A stretch of 64,000 nt of DNA from an uncultured Verrucomicrobiota bacterium (GCA_903898675.1 CAIUGM010000033.1:1-64000), one strand, 5' to 3'. Positions 45,399 through 53,578 are shown, counted from the first letter of the stretch. The notes: generated by a model not told the origin, from the sequence alone. Translations and numbers: made by a program.

Positions 45399-45962
45399 GT
45401 GGAAGCCCCCACCGACCACGAACTCATGATTGCTGTCCGCGCCGGCGAGATCCGGCGCCTCGGCGAACTGTTCGAGCGCCATCACCGGCCGCTCTACGGT
45501 TTCTTTGTGCGCCTGACCGGCCAGCCGTCCGTCAGCGAGGATCTCGTGCAAATCGTCTTCTACCGCATTCTTAAGTACCGGCATACCTACCGCGACGAGG
45601 GCAAGTTTTCCGCGTGGATCTACCACCTCGCCCGCAAGGTGACCGCCGACCATTTCCGGAAGCACGCCTCGACCCCCACCCCCACGGACCCGGCGAACCT
45701 GCCCGACCACGGGGACTCTGGCCCGCTGCCCTCGGCCCAGGCCGAGACGGCCGAGGACGTCGCCCTGCTTCACACTGCCCTCGCCCGCCTGCCGCTCGAG
45801 CAGCGCGAGGTGCTGGTCCTGTCCCGTTTCCAAAATCTCGAGCACAAGGAGATCGCCCTGCTCCTCGATTGCACCGTCGGCGCCGTCAAGGTCCGCGCCC
45901 ACCGCGCCCTGAAGGAATTGCGCGAGCTCTATTTCAAAATCCGCCGGGAACACGCGGCCTAG
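45399..45962 (+). CDS. ECF-type RNA polymerase sigma factor
   Basis: A 187-residue sigma-70 family regulator. I prefer GTG 45399, giving VEAPTDHELM, where the family's conserved N-terminus begins; an ATG at 45330 would add 23 unlike residues. Sigma-2 is at about 15-80 (LFERHHRPLYGFFVRL, SEDLVQIVFYRILKY, FSAWIYHLARK) and sigma-4 at about 125-180 (LPLEQREVLVLSRFQNLEHKEIALLLDCTVGAVKVRAHRAL). It is followed after 43 bases by an anti-sigma gene, the usual partner order. Its target promoters may include its own operon. The stimulus is not readable, but the downstream periplasmic and lipoprotein genes suggest the cell envelope. Confidence 0.93.
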   Translation: MEAPTDHELMIAVRAGEIRRLGELFERHHRPLYGFFVRLTGQPSVSEDLVQIVFYRILKYRHTYRDEGKFSAWIYHLARKVTADHFRKHASTPTPTDPANLPDHGDSGPLPSAQAETAEDVALLHTALARLPLEQREVLVLSRFQNLEHKEIALLLDCTVGAVKVRAHRALKELRELYFKIRREHAA

Positions 45963-46005
45963 CCCGGCCGCCGCCTGACCCGCCCACTTCAATCCCACCG
46001 ATCCC

Positions 46006-46914
46006 ATGAACTGCCAACGCGTCCAGGATAGTTTCCTCGATTACCAGGACGGCACGCTGCCCGCCGATGCCGCCGCGCAGCTGCGCGCCCACCTCACCAG
46101 CTGCCCCGCGTGCCAGCGCGAATGGTCCGCCCTGCAGGAAATCACGCGCAAGCTGGACACCCTCGGCGGCGCCCCGGAGCCCAGCCCGCGGCTGCGCGAG
46201 CAATTCTACGCGATGCTCGAGACCCACCAGCGCGAGGCCGACGCGCCCAGCCCCTTCGTTCTCGCCCGCGGCCGGATCGACCGGTTCTTCGCCGCGCTCC
46301 TGCCCGCCGCCCCGACCCTGCAGTTCGCCCTGTCGCTCGCGCTGCTGCTCGGCGGCCTGTTCGCCGGCCAGCGCTTCCTGGCCAAGCCGCCGGTCGCCGC
46401 CCCCGTGGACAACTCCGCCAAGGTCGAGCTCGCCGCCCTCAAGGCCCAGATGGACTCCATGGGCCAGCTCGTCACCTACTCGCTGCTCCAGCAGCAATCC
46501 ACCAGCGATCGCATGAAGACCGTGCTCGCCACGATGGATCTCAAGACGCCCGACCGGAAGGTGCTCACCGATCTCGTCGGCTCGCTCGCCTTCGACCCGT
46601 CGATCAATGTCCGCCTGTCCGCCGTCGAGGCACTTTCCCAGCACGCCGACGACTCGCTCGTCCGCGCCGGCGTCCTCTCCGCCCTCCCGCGCGAGAACGC
46701 GCCGCTGGTGCAGGTCGCCATGATCGAGCTGCTCGCCGGGGCCCGCGAACAGGCGGCCCAACCGGTCTTCGAGAAGCTCAGCCGCGACGAGAATCTTGAC
46801 CGCAATGTGCGCGACGCCGCCCGCCGTGCCCTCGCCGTGCTGCGCCTGCCCGCCCAACCCGCGGGCAACCCCACCGCCAACCTTAAACCGAATCCCACTC
46901 CCACCCTTACATGA
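46006..46914 (+). CDS. Zinc-finger anti-sigma factor with HEAT-like periplasmic tail
   Basis: A 302-residue membrane-anchored anti-sigma protein. The N-terminal ZAS/zf-HC2 domain has Cys3, His29, Cys33 and Cys36 (HLTSCPAC). A single membrane helix is at about 105-125 (LQFALSLALLLGGLFAGQRFL). The periplasmic part begins with a short coiled coil (AKVELAALKAQMDSMGQLV) and ends with HEAT-like helical repeats (SLAFDPSINVRLSAVEALSQH, NAPLVQVAMIELLAG, NLDRNVRDAARRALAVL). It should hold the upstream sigma factor at the membrane until a signal is sensed; the HEAT-like tail is a plausible protein-binding sensor (inferred). Its stop overlaps the next start as ATGA (46911-46914). Confidence 0.88.
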   Translation: MNCQRVQDSFLDYQDGTLPADAAAQLRAHLTSCPACQREWSALQEITRKLDTLGGAPEPSPRLREQFYAMLETHQREADAPSPFVLARGRIDRFFAALLPAAPTLQFALSLALLLGGLFAGQRFLAKPPVAAPVDNSAKVELAALKAQMDSMGQLVTYSLLQQQSTSDRMKTVLATMDLKTPDRKVLTDLVGSLAFDPSINVRLSAVEALSQHADDSLVRAGVLSALPRENAPLVQVAMIELLAGAREQAAQPVFEKLSRDENLDRNVRDAARRALAVLRLPAQPAGNPTANLKPNPTPTLT

Positions 46915-48533
46915 AAACCAATATCCCCTCCCAACTGCTGCGCCTGCTGGTGGCGGCCAACCTTTCCCTCTTCGCCCTGACCCGGGCGCATGCGGATGAG
47001 GATGGCTCGACGGTCACGGCCAACCTCTCCGCCCCCGGCAAACCCGCCACCCTCCGGATCAACATGCCCTGGGCCGATATTCACATCGTCGGCGTCGGCG
47101 GCAACACGGTCACCGTCCAGTCCACTCTCAACCAGAAGGGCGCGAAGCCCAGGCGCGAGGACGGTCTCCGCCGCCTCGACGACGAGCTCACCTTCGAGCT
47201 CACCGAGAAGAACAATGTGGTCACCCTGGGCATCGCCGGAGACAACCCTTGGTCCAGCCACGACGCCGAGTTCAATGTCTCCGTGCCGCGCACGATGGCG
47301 CTGGACGTCAAGACCGAGGCCGGCGGCGACCTCACGGTCAAGGACATCGAGGGCGACATCGACGTGAGCAACATGAACGGCGAGGTGCGCCTCGAGGGCA
47401 TCAGCGGCTCCACTGTCGTCAGCACCATGAACGGCGAGGTGCACGCCGTCTACTCCAAGGCCCCGCAGAAACTCGTCTCGATCACCTCGATGAACGGCGA
47501 GGTCGAACTCCGCGTGCCGGCCGAGACGAAGGCGAACGTCCGCCTCCGCACCCACAACGGCTCGATCCTCACGGATTTCGACGAGGCCGTCCTGAAAACC
47601 AAGACCGAGGGCAAGTCCGGCGGCTACAGTTATGGTTACAGCGGCGACGCCCGCGAGGCCGCCCGGGCTGCCACCGATGCCGCCAAGATGGCCATTCAGG
47701 TGGCGGTGGATATCGGTCGCGATGTCGCCCACCAGGTCGCCATGGACATGAAGATGGCCGACGAACAGGCGCACCTGGCCAAGGTGCAGGCCGAGGATCA
47801 GGCCAAGGCGGACAGCGATCAGGCCAAAGCCGACGCGGACGAGGCCAAGGCCGAAAAGGAGGCCGATGAGGCCGAAGCCTCGGCTCCCGCAACCGCCACG
47901 GCCGGCTCCGCCACCTTGGTGGCCCCCGTCGCACCCAAGGCGCCGCACACCCCGCGGGCCGCCCACGCCCCGCGGCCGCCGATGCCCCCGATGACCGGTG
48001 GCAAGACCGTCACCGGCACGCTCAACGGCGGCGGCGTCGACATCAAGATCTCCACCATGAACGGCGAGATCACCCTTCGCCAGACTGGCGCCGCCGGGGC
48101 CAAGACCACGGACAACGTCACGGTGAAGTTCGAGGAGCCGGACCGCTTCACCGACGTCCGCGAGAACCACAGCTCCTCCAACAGCACCGACTATCTGGAC
48201 GCGTTGAGCAACTATCTCCAGGAAACCGCCGCGGCCCGGCTCGGCGCCGGCCAGAAGCTTGTGATCACGGTCACGGACATCGACCTCGCCGGCGACAACA
48301 TGCTCGGCTCGCCGGACATGATCCGGGTGATGAAGGACATTTATTCGCCAAAAATTAAGCTGAAGTTCCAGCTGCTCGGCGCCGACGGCAAGGTCGTGAA
48401 GGAAGGCGAGCGCCGCTTGAACGACACGAATTACCTGACGCAGGCCGGCCGGCCCGGCAGCAGCGAGCCGCTCTACTACGACAAACAGCTCCTCAAGCAG
48501 TGGGTGCAGGACGAGTTCGGCGGCAAATCCTGA
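46911..48533 (+). CDS. Exported DUF4097-like beta-solenoid / coiled coil / DUF3016 fusion protein
   Basis: A 540-residue periplasmic protein, signal peptide ending near THAHA/ADE (residue 28). Residues about 35-225 are a DUF4097-type beta-solenoid with recurring MNGE turns at 155, 173 and 194. At about 245-325 an Ala/Lys/Glu/Asp-rich helix forms a long coiled coil, then a Pro/Ala-rich linker to 362. A further solenoid rung with MNGE (383) follows, so the helix looks inserted into the solenoid. Residues 403-540 are a DUF3016 domain (VTVKFEEPDRFTDVREN, ITVTDIDLAGDN) closely matching the lipoprotein at 49252. Translationally coupled to the anti-sigma gene. No enzymatic residues are evident; a structural or sensor role is inferred. 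Confidence 0.85.
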   Translation: MKTNIPSQLLRLLVAANLSLFALTRAHADEDGSTVTANLSAPGKPATLRINMPWADIHIVGVGGNTVTVQSTLNQKGAKPRREDGLRRLDDELTFELTEKNNVVTLGIAGDNPWSSHDAEFNVSVPRTMALDVKTEAGGDLTVKDIEGDIDVSNMNGEVRLEGISGSTVVSTMNGEVHAVYSKAPQKLVSITSMNGEVELRVPAETKANVRLRTHNGSILTDFDEAVLKTKTEGKSGGYSYGYSGDAREAARAATDAAKMAIQVAVDIGRDVAHQVAMDMKMADEQAHLAKVQAEDQAKADSDQAKADADEAKAEKEADEAEASAPATATAGSATLVAPVAPKAPHTPRAAHAPRPPMPPMTGGKTVTGTLNGGGVDIKISTMNGEITLRQTGAAGAKTTDNVTVKFEEPDRFTDVRENHSSSNSTDYLDALSNYLQETAAARLGAGQKLVITVTDIDLAGDNMLGSPDMIRVMKDIYSPKIKLKFQLLGADGKVVKEGERRLNDTNYLTQAGRPGSSEPLYYDKQLLKQWVQDEFGGKS

Positions 48534-48565
48534 GCGGGTTCGTTGCCCGGCCGACAAAACCCATT

Positions 48566-49135
48566 GTGAGCAAGATTCTCCTTCTCTTTACCCTGGCCCT
48601 GTTGGCTGGCTCGCAGCTCTGTTCCGCGGCAACAGAGAACCGAAAATGCGTGTTCTCCATAGTGATCACCCAAAATGGAGGCGGGGCAAGCCGCCCCGGC
48701 GATAGCCGGATCGGTGACGGGCTGTTTTTGTATGAGTATGAAGGCGGTTGGATCACCGGAGAGCGGCGCGAAGCCTGGCATGGTATGTTTGGACCGGTGC
48801 AGGAACCCGTAACCGATCTATTTGGTGGCGGACCCGAATTTACAGGGAGGATTCGAGAAATCTTCCGGAAGAGCCAAATCCATGGAATTGATTTTGCCGC
48901 GGCTGTCGCGGCTGCGCGCCAGCGGGCGGCAGCTGACGGAAAAATCCATTGGCTTGATGGGCCGACAACCGTGGAGGTTTTTGCCGACCTCGAAGGCACC
49001 CATCTCTCCCTGACCGCTGTCGGTCTGGGGGCGGAATTGGACTTCTTCTCGCCCTATAATCCCGAGCTGCAGCAGTTGAAGGCACTGCTCGATGCGATGG
49101 CTATGGAATATGGCCGGCACCGAATATTTCTCTGA
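48566..49135 (+). CDS. Small exported protein of unknown family
   Basis: A 189-residue protein I do not recognise. GTG at 48566 gives the only sensible signal peptide (VSKILLLFTLALLAGSQLCSA); the open frame extends upstream but without hydrophobic start. The mature part is mixed alpha/beta with GGWITGERREAWHGMFGP, an amphipathic helix FAAAVAAARQRAAADGK and a C-terminal LKALLDAMAMEYGRHRIFL. One Cys remains after cleavage. Base composition is slightly less GC-rich than the flanks. It lies 32 bases behind the DUF4097/DUF3016 gene and 116 before the DUF3016 lipoprotein, so it may be part of the sigma-controlled operon. Confidence 0.65.
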   Translation: MSKILLLFTLALLAGSQLCSAATENRKCVFSIVITQNGGGASRPGDSRIGDGLFLYEYEGGWITGERREAWHGMFGPVQEPVTDLFGGGPEFTGRIREIFRKSQIHGIDFAAAVAAARQRAAADGKIHWLDGPTTVEVFADLEGTHLSLTAVGLGAELDFFSPYNPELQQLKALLDAMAMEYGRHRIFL

Positions 49136-49251
49136 TGAAGCAGCCGAGCTGCTGGCCAAACCGATCTTTATACGCCGCACCCCGGCACGCCCACACCCCG
49201 CAAAACCATTTGCGACACTTTCCCCGCTGATTATTGTCTGCATCAATCGCC

Positions 49252-49764
49252 ATGAAAACACGCCTCATCCTATCCCTCCTCGCCAGTCTGGCCCTGCTGG
49301 CCGGCTGTGCCTCGCCGGCCGCCAAGCCCGCGAAAGTCCCGACCAACGTCACGGTGCAGTTTCAGGATCCCGACAAGTTCACCGATGTTCGCGAAAACAA
49401 CAGCACCATCACCAGCACCTATTACCTGGACACGCTGCGCGACTACCTGATCCAGACCGCCTCGCCCATGCTCGGCGAGGGCCAGAAGCTCTCGATCACC
49501 GTCACGGACATCGACCTCGCCGGGGAAAATCTTTTCAACCAGCCGAACATGATCCGCATCATGAAGGATATCTACACCCCGAAGGTGAAGCTGACCTTCC
49601 AGTTGGTAGGGGCCGACGGCAAGGTGCTCAAGGAAGGCGACCGCCAGCTCATCGACCTCAACTACATGCTGCTCGGCGGGCGGCCCGGCAGCAACGAGCC
49701 GCTCTATTACGACAAGATGCAGCTCAAGCAGTGGCTCAAGGCCGAGTTCGGCGCCAAGTTCTGA
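49252..49764 (+). CDS. DUF3016 lipoprotein
   Basis: A 170-residue lipoprotein. The ATG at 49252 gives MKTRLILSLLASLALLAGC with lipobox LAGC (16-19), so it is acylated at Cys19. The mature part is one DUF3016 domain (VTVQFQDPDKFTDVREN, ITVTDIDLAGEN, MIRIMKDIYTPKVKLTFQLVGADGKV, EPLYYDKMQLKQWLKAEFG). The domain matches the C-terminus of the fusion protein at 46911-48533 over its full length, with long identical DNA runs, so one arose from the other by local duplication. The family's function is unknown. It ends the module and is followed by a strong terminator. Confidence 0.88.
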   Translation: MKTRLILSLLASLALLAGCASPAAKPAKVPTNVTVQFQDPDKFTDVRENNSTITSTYYLDTLRDYLIQTASPMLGEGQKLSITVTDIDLAGENLFNQPNMIRIMKDIYTPKVKLTFQLVGADGKVLKEGDRQLIDLNYMLLGGRPGSNEPLYYDKMQLKQWLKAEFGAKF

Positions 49765-49791
49765 GCCTTCCCCCGGCTGTTTTATCCGACT

Positions 49792-49821
49792 GCGGAAGGC
49801 CCACCGGCCTTCCGCTTTTTT
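49792..49821 (+). terminator. Rho-independent terminator after the sigma-factor module
   Basis: A perfect 10-bp stem (GCGGAAGGCC with its complement, 49792-49801 and 49806-49815), a CACC loop and six Ts (49816-49821), 28 bases beyond the DUF3016 lipoprotein stop. It separates this module from malQ. Confidence 0.93.
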
Positions 49822-49888
49822 GTGCCCGCGGCCGGGCAAACGGTGGTGGACGCCTGCGGCGGCGGCCGTTTAATTCCCCGCACCGACG

Positions 49889-51451
49889 ATGCCTTCCCAC
49901 AAGAAAATTTCCGCCCGGCCCGCGCCAGCCGCCGAACCGCTCTTCAACTGGCTGCAAACGCGCGGGGCCGGCGTGCTGCTCCACCCGACGTGCCTGCCGG
50001 GCGAGCAGGGGTGCGGCGTGTTCGACGCGCACGCCGTGCGCTTCCTCGACTTCCTCAAGGCGGCCGGCGTCAAATACTGGCAGGTCTGCCCGCTCGGCCC
50101 CACCGGTTACGGCGACTCGCCGTACCAGTGTTTCTCCGCCTTCGCCGGCAATCCCTACCTGGTGGATCTCGCCGTGCTGGTCCGCTTCGGCCTGCTCGCC
50201 GCGTCCGACCTCACCGAGCTGGCCGCGCTTTCCGCCGACCGCGTGGACTACGGCGCGCTCTACCGGCTGAAGCCCCGGCTGCTGCAATCCGCCCACCAGC
50301 AGTTCACGCGGCGAAATCCGACCCTGCCCTACGGCGACTTCGCCGCCTTCTGCCGCCAGCAGGCCCACTGGCTGGAGGACTACGCGTATTTCCGCGCGCT
50401 GAAGGATCATTTCGACGGCCTGACGTGGTGGGAATGGCCCGCGGCGGTCCGCGACCACCGGCGCGCCCAGAAATCACCGCTGCGCGGACAACTCGCCGCG
50501 GCCATCGCCGCCTACCAGTTCGGCCAGTATCTTTTCTTCGGCCAGTGGGCGCTGATCCGCGCCGCGGCCCGCGAGCGGGGCGTCGAGATCATCGGCGACC
50601 TGCCCATCTTCGTCGCCGCCGACTCGGCGGACGCCTGGGCCAACCCCGCGCTCTTCGAGCTCGACCCGAAGACCCTGCAGCCCCTCGCCGTGGCCGGCGT
50701 GCCGCCGGATTATTTCTCGGCGGACGGCCAGCTCTGGGGCAATCCGCTCTACCGCTGGTCCGCGCACCAGGCCGACGGCTACGCGTGGTGGATCGCCCGC
50801 ATGCGCGCGTCCTTCGAGCTCTGCGACATCGTGCGCATCGACCATTTCCGCGGCTTCGACGCGTACTGGCGGATTCCCTACCCCGCGCAGACCGCGCGGG
50901 TCGGCGCGTGGGTGCCCGGACCGGGCCTGGACCTGTTCCGCGCGTTTCATGCCGCGTTCCCCGCGGCGCGCATCATCGCGGAGGATCTCGGCGTGCTCAC
51001 CGACTCGGTGCTGAAGCTCCGCGCGGACTCCGGGCTGCCCGGCATGCTCGTGCTGCAGTTCGCGTGGGGCGGCGACGCCACGAACTCCTACCTGCCGCAC
51101 AACGCCGTGCCGAATTCCGTCATCTACCCGGGCACGCACGACAACGACACCACGCGCGGCTGGTACCAGGCCGCGACCGAGGCGGAGCGCAACCACGTGC
51201 GCCGCTACCTGCGCATCTCCGGCGAGGACCTGCCGTGGGATTTCATCCGCACCAGCTACGCCAGCGTCGCGCGGCTGGCGGTCGTGCCGCTGCCGGATGT
51301 TTTCTCGCTCGATACCACAGCGCGCTTCAACACGCCCGCGTCGGCCGCGGGCAACTGGCAGTGGCGCTACCGCGCGCCCGCGCTCGAAAAACTTTTCGGC
51401 GCGACGACGGAATATTTGCGCGCGCTCGCGCAGCTTTACGGACGCGGCTGA
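49889..51451 (+). CDS. malQ: 4-alpha-glucanotransferase (amylomaltase)
   Basis: A 520-residue GH77 enzyme that transfers alpha-1,4-glucan segments between maltodextrins, acting in glycogen or maltodextrin turnover in the cytoplasm. The GH77 order is complete: LLHPTCLPGEQGCGVFD and GPTGYGDSPYQCFSAFAGNP at the N-terminus, IGDLPIFVAADSADAWANP, catalytic nucleophile Asp318 in RIDHFRG, acid/base Glu365 in AEDLG and the third carboxylate Asp418 in GTHDNDTTRGW. Length is that of Thermus/plant-type amylomaltases (about 500), without the E. coli N-terminal extension. It stands alone, with a terminator before it and no other glycogen gene in the window. Confidence 0.96.
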   Translation: MPSHKKISARPAPAAEPLFNWLQTRGAGVLLHPTCLPGEQGCGVFDAHAVRFLDFLKAAGVKYWQVCPLGPTGYGDSPYQCFSAFAGNPYLVDLAVLVRFGLLAASDLTELAALSADRVDYGALYRLKPRLLQSAHQQFTRRNPTLPYGDFAAFCRQQAHWLEDYAYFRALKDHFDGLTWWEWPAAVRDHRRAQKSPLRGQLAAAIAAYQFGQYLFFGQWALIRAAARERGVEIIGDLPIFVAADSADAWANPALFELDPKTLQPLAVAGVPPDYFSADGQLWGNPLYRWSAHQADGYAWWIARMRASFELCDIVRIDHFRGFDAYWRIPYPAQTARVGAWVPGPGLDLFRAFHAAFPAARIIAEDLGVLTDSVLKLRADSGLPGMLVLQFAWGGDATNSYLPHNAVPNSVIYPGTHDNDTTRGWYQAATEAERNHVRRYLRISGEDLPWDFIRTSYASVARLAVVPLPDVFSLDTTARFNTPASAAGNWQWRYRAPALEKLFGATTEYLRALAQLYGRG

Positions 51452-51559
51452 GATTTTTCCGCGTGGATTTTTTTTCGGCGTGATTTTCACGCGGAAATAA
51501 ATCTGCGCAGAAACGCAAATTATTAGTGCAACCGCGCGGAATATTTCCGACACTGCGTC

Positions 51560-51619
51560 ATGGCCAAGAAAAAACCTGCCAAGAAAAAGGCTAAGAAAGC
51601 CGGCAAAAAGAAGAAGTAA
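51560..51619 (+). CDS. 19-residue lysine-rich peptide gene
   Basis: ATG at 51560 opens a 19-codon frame (MAKKKPAKKKAKKAGKKKK) ending in TAA. Thirteen of 19 residues are Lys, with Ala, Pro and Gly between; it resembles the tail of bacterial histone-H1-like proteins. A strong terminator begins 29 bases after the stop and AT-rich DNA precedes the start, so it looks like an independent transcription unit. Being so short, it could instead be a leader or part of a small RNA. A nucleic-acid or ribosome-binding role is plausible but unproven. Confidence 0.6.
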   Translation: MAKKKPAKKKAKKAGKKKK

Positions 51620-51648
51620 CGTTCGCGTTGCTCCTTCTCTCTCCCTCA

Positions 51649-51677
51649 ACGCCGGCTCTTTGAGCCGGCGTTTTTTT
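51649..51677 (+). terminator. Rho-independent terminator after the lysine-rich peptide gene
   Basis: A 10-bp stem (ACGCCGGCTC with its complement, 51649-51658 and 51662-51671), a TTT loop and seven Ts (51671-51677). It supports the 19-codon gene upstream being transcribed. Confidence 0.93.
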
Positions 51678-51721
51678 CTGCCCGCGCGGATGATATCGGG
51701 CGCGATGCGATGATCAGAGAT

Positions 51722-51776
51722 GTGGGAGCGAGCTTGCTCGCGAGATCGGGAAAGTCGCGAGCAAGCTCGCTCCCAC
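51722..51776. repeat. REPIN-like pair of inverted REP sequences
   Basis: A 22-bp arm beginning GTGGGAGCGAGCTTGCTC (51722-51743) is repeated perfectly inverted at 51755-51776, with 11 bp between. Each arm contains the internal palindrome GCGAGC-TT-GCTCGC. From memory the arm is very like Pseudomonas REP elements mobilised by RAYT transposases. It lies in a convergent gap, the usual REP location. Confidence 0.88.
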
Positions 51777-51794
51777 CACGAACAATCATCCGGC

Positions 51795-52526
51795 TTACTT
51801 CACGGCGGCCCAGACGCGCTGCACGTCGTCGTGGTCCTCGAGTTCCTGCAAAAACTCCCCGACCTCGGACCGCGCCGCGTCGTCCAGCTCGGGGTACTGC
51901 TTCGCCGTGTAGCCGATCTCGCTCGTGATCACGTGCCAGCCGTGCTGCTTCAGCCACACCGAGACCGCGTGCACCGCGGTGCGCTCGGTCACGAAATGCG
52001 CGCCCGTGGCGGTTTCCGGAATGTCGTCGTTCTGCGCGTGGGTGAGCGGCGTGAAGTCATTCGCCCCGGCCTCGATCGCGACGGCCTCTAGGTCCGGGTT
52101 CGCCTCGGTCGTGTAGGCCTCGACGATCCCGACGTGGTCGAAGAGGAACTTGTTGCTGCCGGCCGCGCCGAGCACGCCCTTCTTGAAAAGCTGGCGGATC
52201 TCGGGGGCGGTCCGCTGGTGGTTGTCGGTGTAAACCTCGACGACGAGCGGCACCTTGTGCGGTGCATAGCCCTCGTAGACGACGTGGTCCATGACCATCT
52301 TCTCGCTCCCGGTGCCGGTGCCCTTGGCGATCGCGCGCTCAATCGCGTCGCGCGTGACGTTGGCCTTGCGGGCCTTCTCGAGCACGGCGTGCAGGCGGGC
52401 GTTGCCCGCCGGATCACCGCCACCGAGCTTGGCGGCCACCGCGATTTCCTTCACCAGTTTGCCGACCGTCTGGCCCTTCTTCAGGTTGACGATCGCGCGT
52501 TTCGCATGAAGCCATTGGCGTCCCAT
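51795..52526 (-). CDS. YebC/PmpR-family regulatory protein
   Basis: A 243-residue protein of the YebC/PmpR family, known as transcription regulators in some bacteria and as ribosome-linked factors for difficult (proline-rich) sequences in others. The ATG at 52526 begins MGRQWLHAKRAIVNLKKGQ; most family members read GHSKWxxIK here, so this N-terminus belongs to the variant branch. Three domains are present: helical (1-75, ending NVTRDAIERAIAKGTG), and two alpha/beta parts (VVYEGYAPHKVPLVVEVYTDN, RQLFKKGVLGAAGSNKFLFDHVG). Length is normal. It stands alone, convergent with the lysine-rich peptide gene and divergent from the propeller protein. Confidence 0.92.
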   Translation of the reverse strand: MGRQWLHAKRAIVNLKKGQTVGKLVKEIAVAAKLGGGDPAGNARLHAVLEKARKANVTRDAIERAIAKGTGTGSEKMVMDHVVYEGYAPHKVPLVVEVYTDNHQRTAPEIRQLFKKGVLGAAGSNKFLFDHVGIVEAYTTEANPDLEAVAIEAGANDFTPLTHAQNDDIPETATGAHFVTERTAVHAVSVWLKQHGWHVITSEIGYTAKQYPELDDAARSEVGEFLQELEDHDDVQRVWAAVK

Positions 52527-52630
52527 AAGGCGGAAGGGTATAACCGGCCCGCCCCCGCGCGGGCAAGGGCGAAGAAGACCTGGCCGGAATTTTCCGTGCG
52601 CCCTCCGCACTTTTCGGCCAGCTTGCGCGC

Positions 52631-53530
52631 ATGCCCCTCACCCCGCTTCCGCGTTGGCTTGCCGCCCTGCTGGCGTTTCCCGTGCTCCTGTCCGCCGCCC
52701 ACCCGTTCCTTTGCACCGATTCCGCCGGCAACAAGGTGGCGCTCGTCACCGCCGACGGCCGCGTCGAGTGGGAATATCCGTGCGCCCATCCGCAGGACTG
52801 CTGGGTGCTGCCCAACGGCAATTTTCTTTTCTGCTATGCCTCCGGCGCGCGGGAAATGACCCGCGATCACCAGACGGTGTGGGAATACCGCGCCGGCGAG
52901 TCGACCGAGGTGCACGCCTGCCAGCCCCTGCCCGACGGTCGCGTGCTGTTGGTGGAAAACGGTCCCTGCCGGATCATCGAGGTCGACCGCGCGGGCCGGA
53001 TCGCGAAGGAAATCAAACTCACGCCGCCGCCGGCCGCGGTGAGCGTGCACGACCAGTTCCGCGGGACCCGGAAGACCGTCGCCGGCCACTATCTCGTCTC
53101 CCGCAAGGGCGAGCACCAGGTGGAGGAACTGGACGCGGACGGCCGGAGCCTGCGCCGGATTCCCATACCCGGTGATGTGCATGAAGCGCTCCTCCTGCCC
53201 GACGGACACCTGCTCGTCGCGTGCGGCGACGGGCACAAGATCGTGGAGCTCGACGCCGCGCTGCAGGTGGTGTGGTCGCTGGACGAGCACGAGCTGCCCG
53301 GCAATCCCCTGCGCCTGATGGCCGGCGTCCAGCGCCTGCCGAACGGCCACACGATTTTCTGCAATTACCTCGGTCACGGCCATCTGGGGGAACAGCCGCA
53401 GTTTTTCGAGATCACGCGCGACAAGCAGGTCGTCTGGGAGTTCACCGACCACGTGCATTTCAAGACCGTCAACCAGATCCAGCTGCTCGACGTGCCGGGT
53501 GACGCGACCAAGGGCGAAATCCTGCGCTGA
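52631..53530 (+). CDS. Exported PQQ/NHL-like beta-propeller protein
   Basis: A 299-residue protein with signal peptide ending near LLSAAHP. It consists of repeating four-stranded blades with Asp-Gly turns and W/L endings (TADGRVEWEYP, LPNGNFLFCY, LPDGRVLLVENG, LDADGRSLRRI, LPDGHLLVACGDG, LPNGHTIFCN, ITRDKQVVWEF), about six in number. This pattern is shared by PQQ-like, NHL and arylsulfotransferase-type propellers. No catalytic residues of quinoprotein dehydrogenases are apparent, and at this length it is a bare propeller, likely for binding. It is followed by the EamA transporter gene 48 bases on. The specific function is unknown. Confidence 0.75.
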   Translation: MPLTPLPRWLAALLAFPVLLSAAHPFLCTDSAGNKVALVTADGRVEWEYPCAHPQDCWVLPNGNFLFCYASGAREMTRDHQTVWEYRAGESTEVHACQPLPDGRVLLVENGPCRIIEVDRAGRIAKEIKLTPPPAAVSVHDQFRGTRKTVAGHYLVSRKGEHQVEELDADGRSLRRIPIPGDVHEALLLPDGHLLVACGDGHKIVELDAALQVVWSLDEHELPGNPLRLMAGVQRLPNGHTIFCNYLGHGHLGEQPQFFEITRDKQVVWEFTDHVHFKTVNQIQLLDVPGDATKGEILR

Positions 53531-53578
53531 GTTGCGGCCTTGCCCCCGCTGGCGCGAGGCGGCACACCTCGTCGCTTG

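Larger units (their letters stand above)
51452..51794. other. Intergenic stretch with a tiny gene, a terminator and a REP pair
   Basis: Between malQ and the YebC gene. An AT-richer part (51452-51559) contains a weak GCGTGA/TCACGC hairpin (about 51478-51492) that may end malQ transcription and presumably the promoter of the 19-codon gene at 51560. The terminator at 51649 and REP pair at 51722 are listed separately. Confidence 0.5.

Noticed and set aside
46476-46913. Lys/Ala-poor repeats in the anti-sigma gene as a CRISPR or tandem DNA repeat.
   Set aside because: The repetition is at protein level (HEAT-like helices) and shows no regular DNA spacing.
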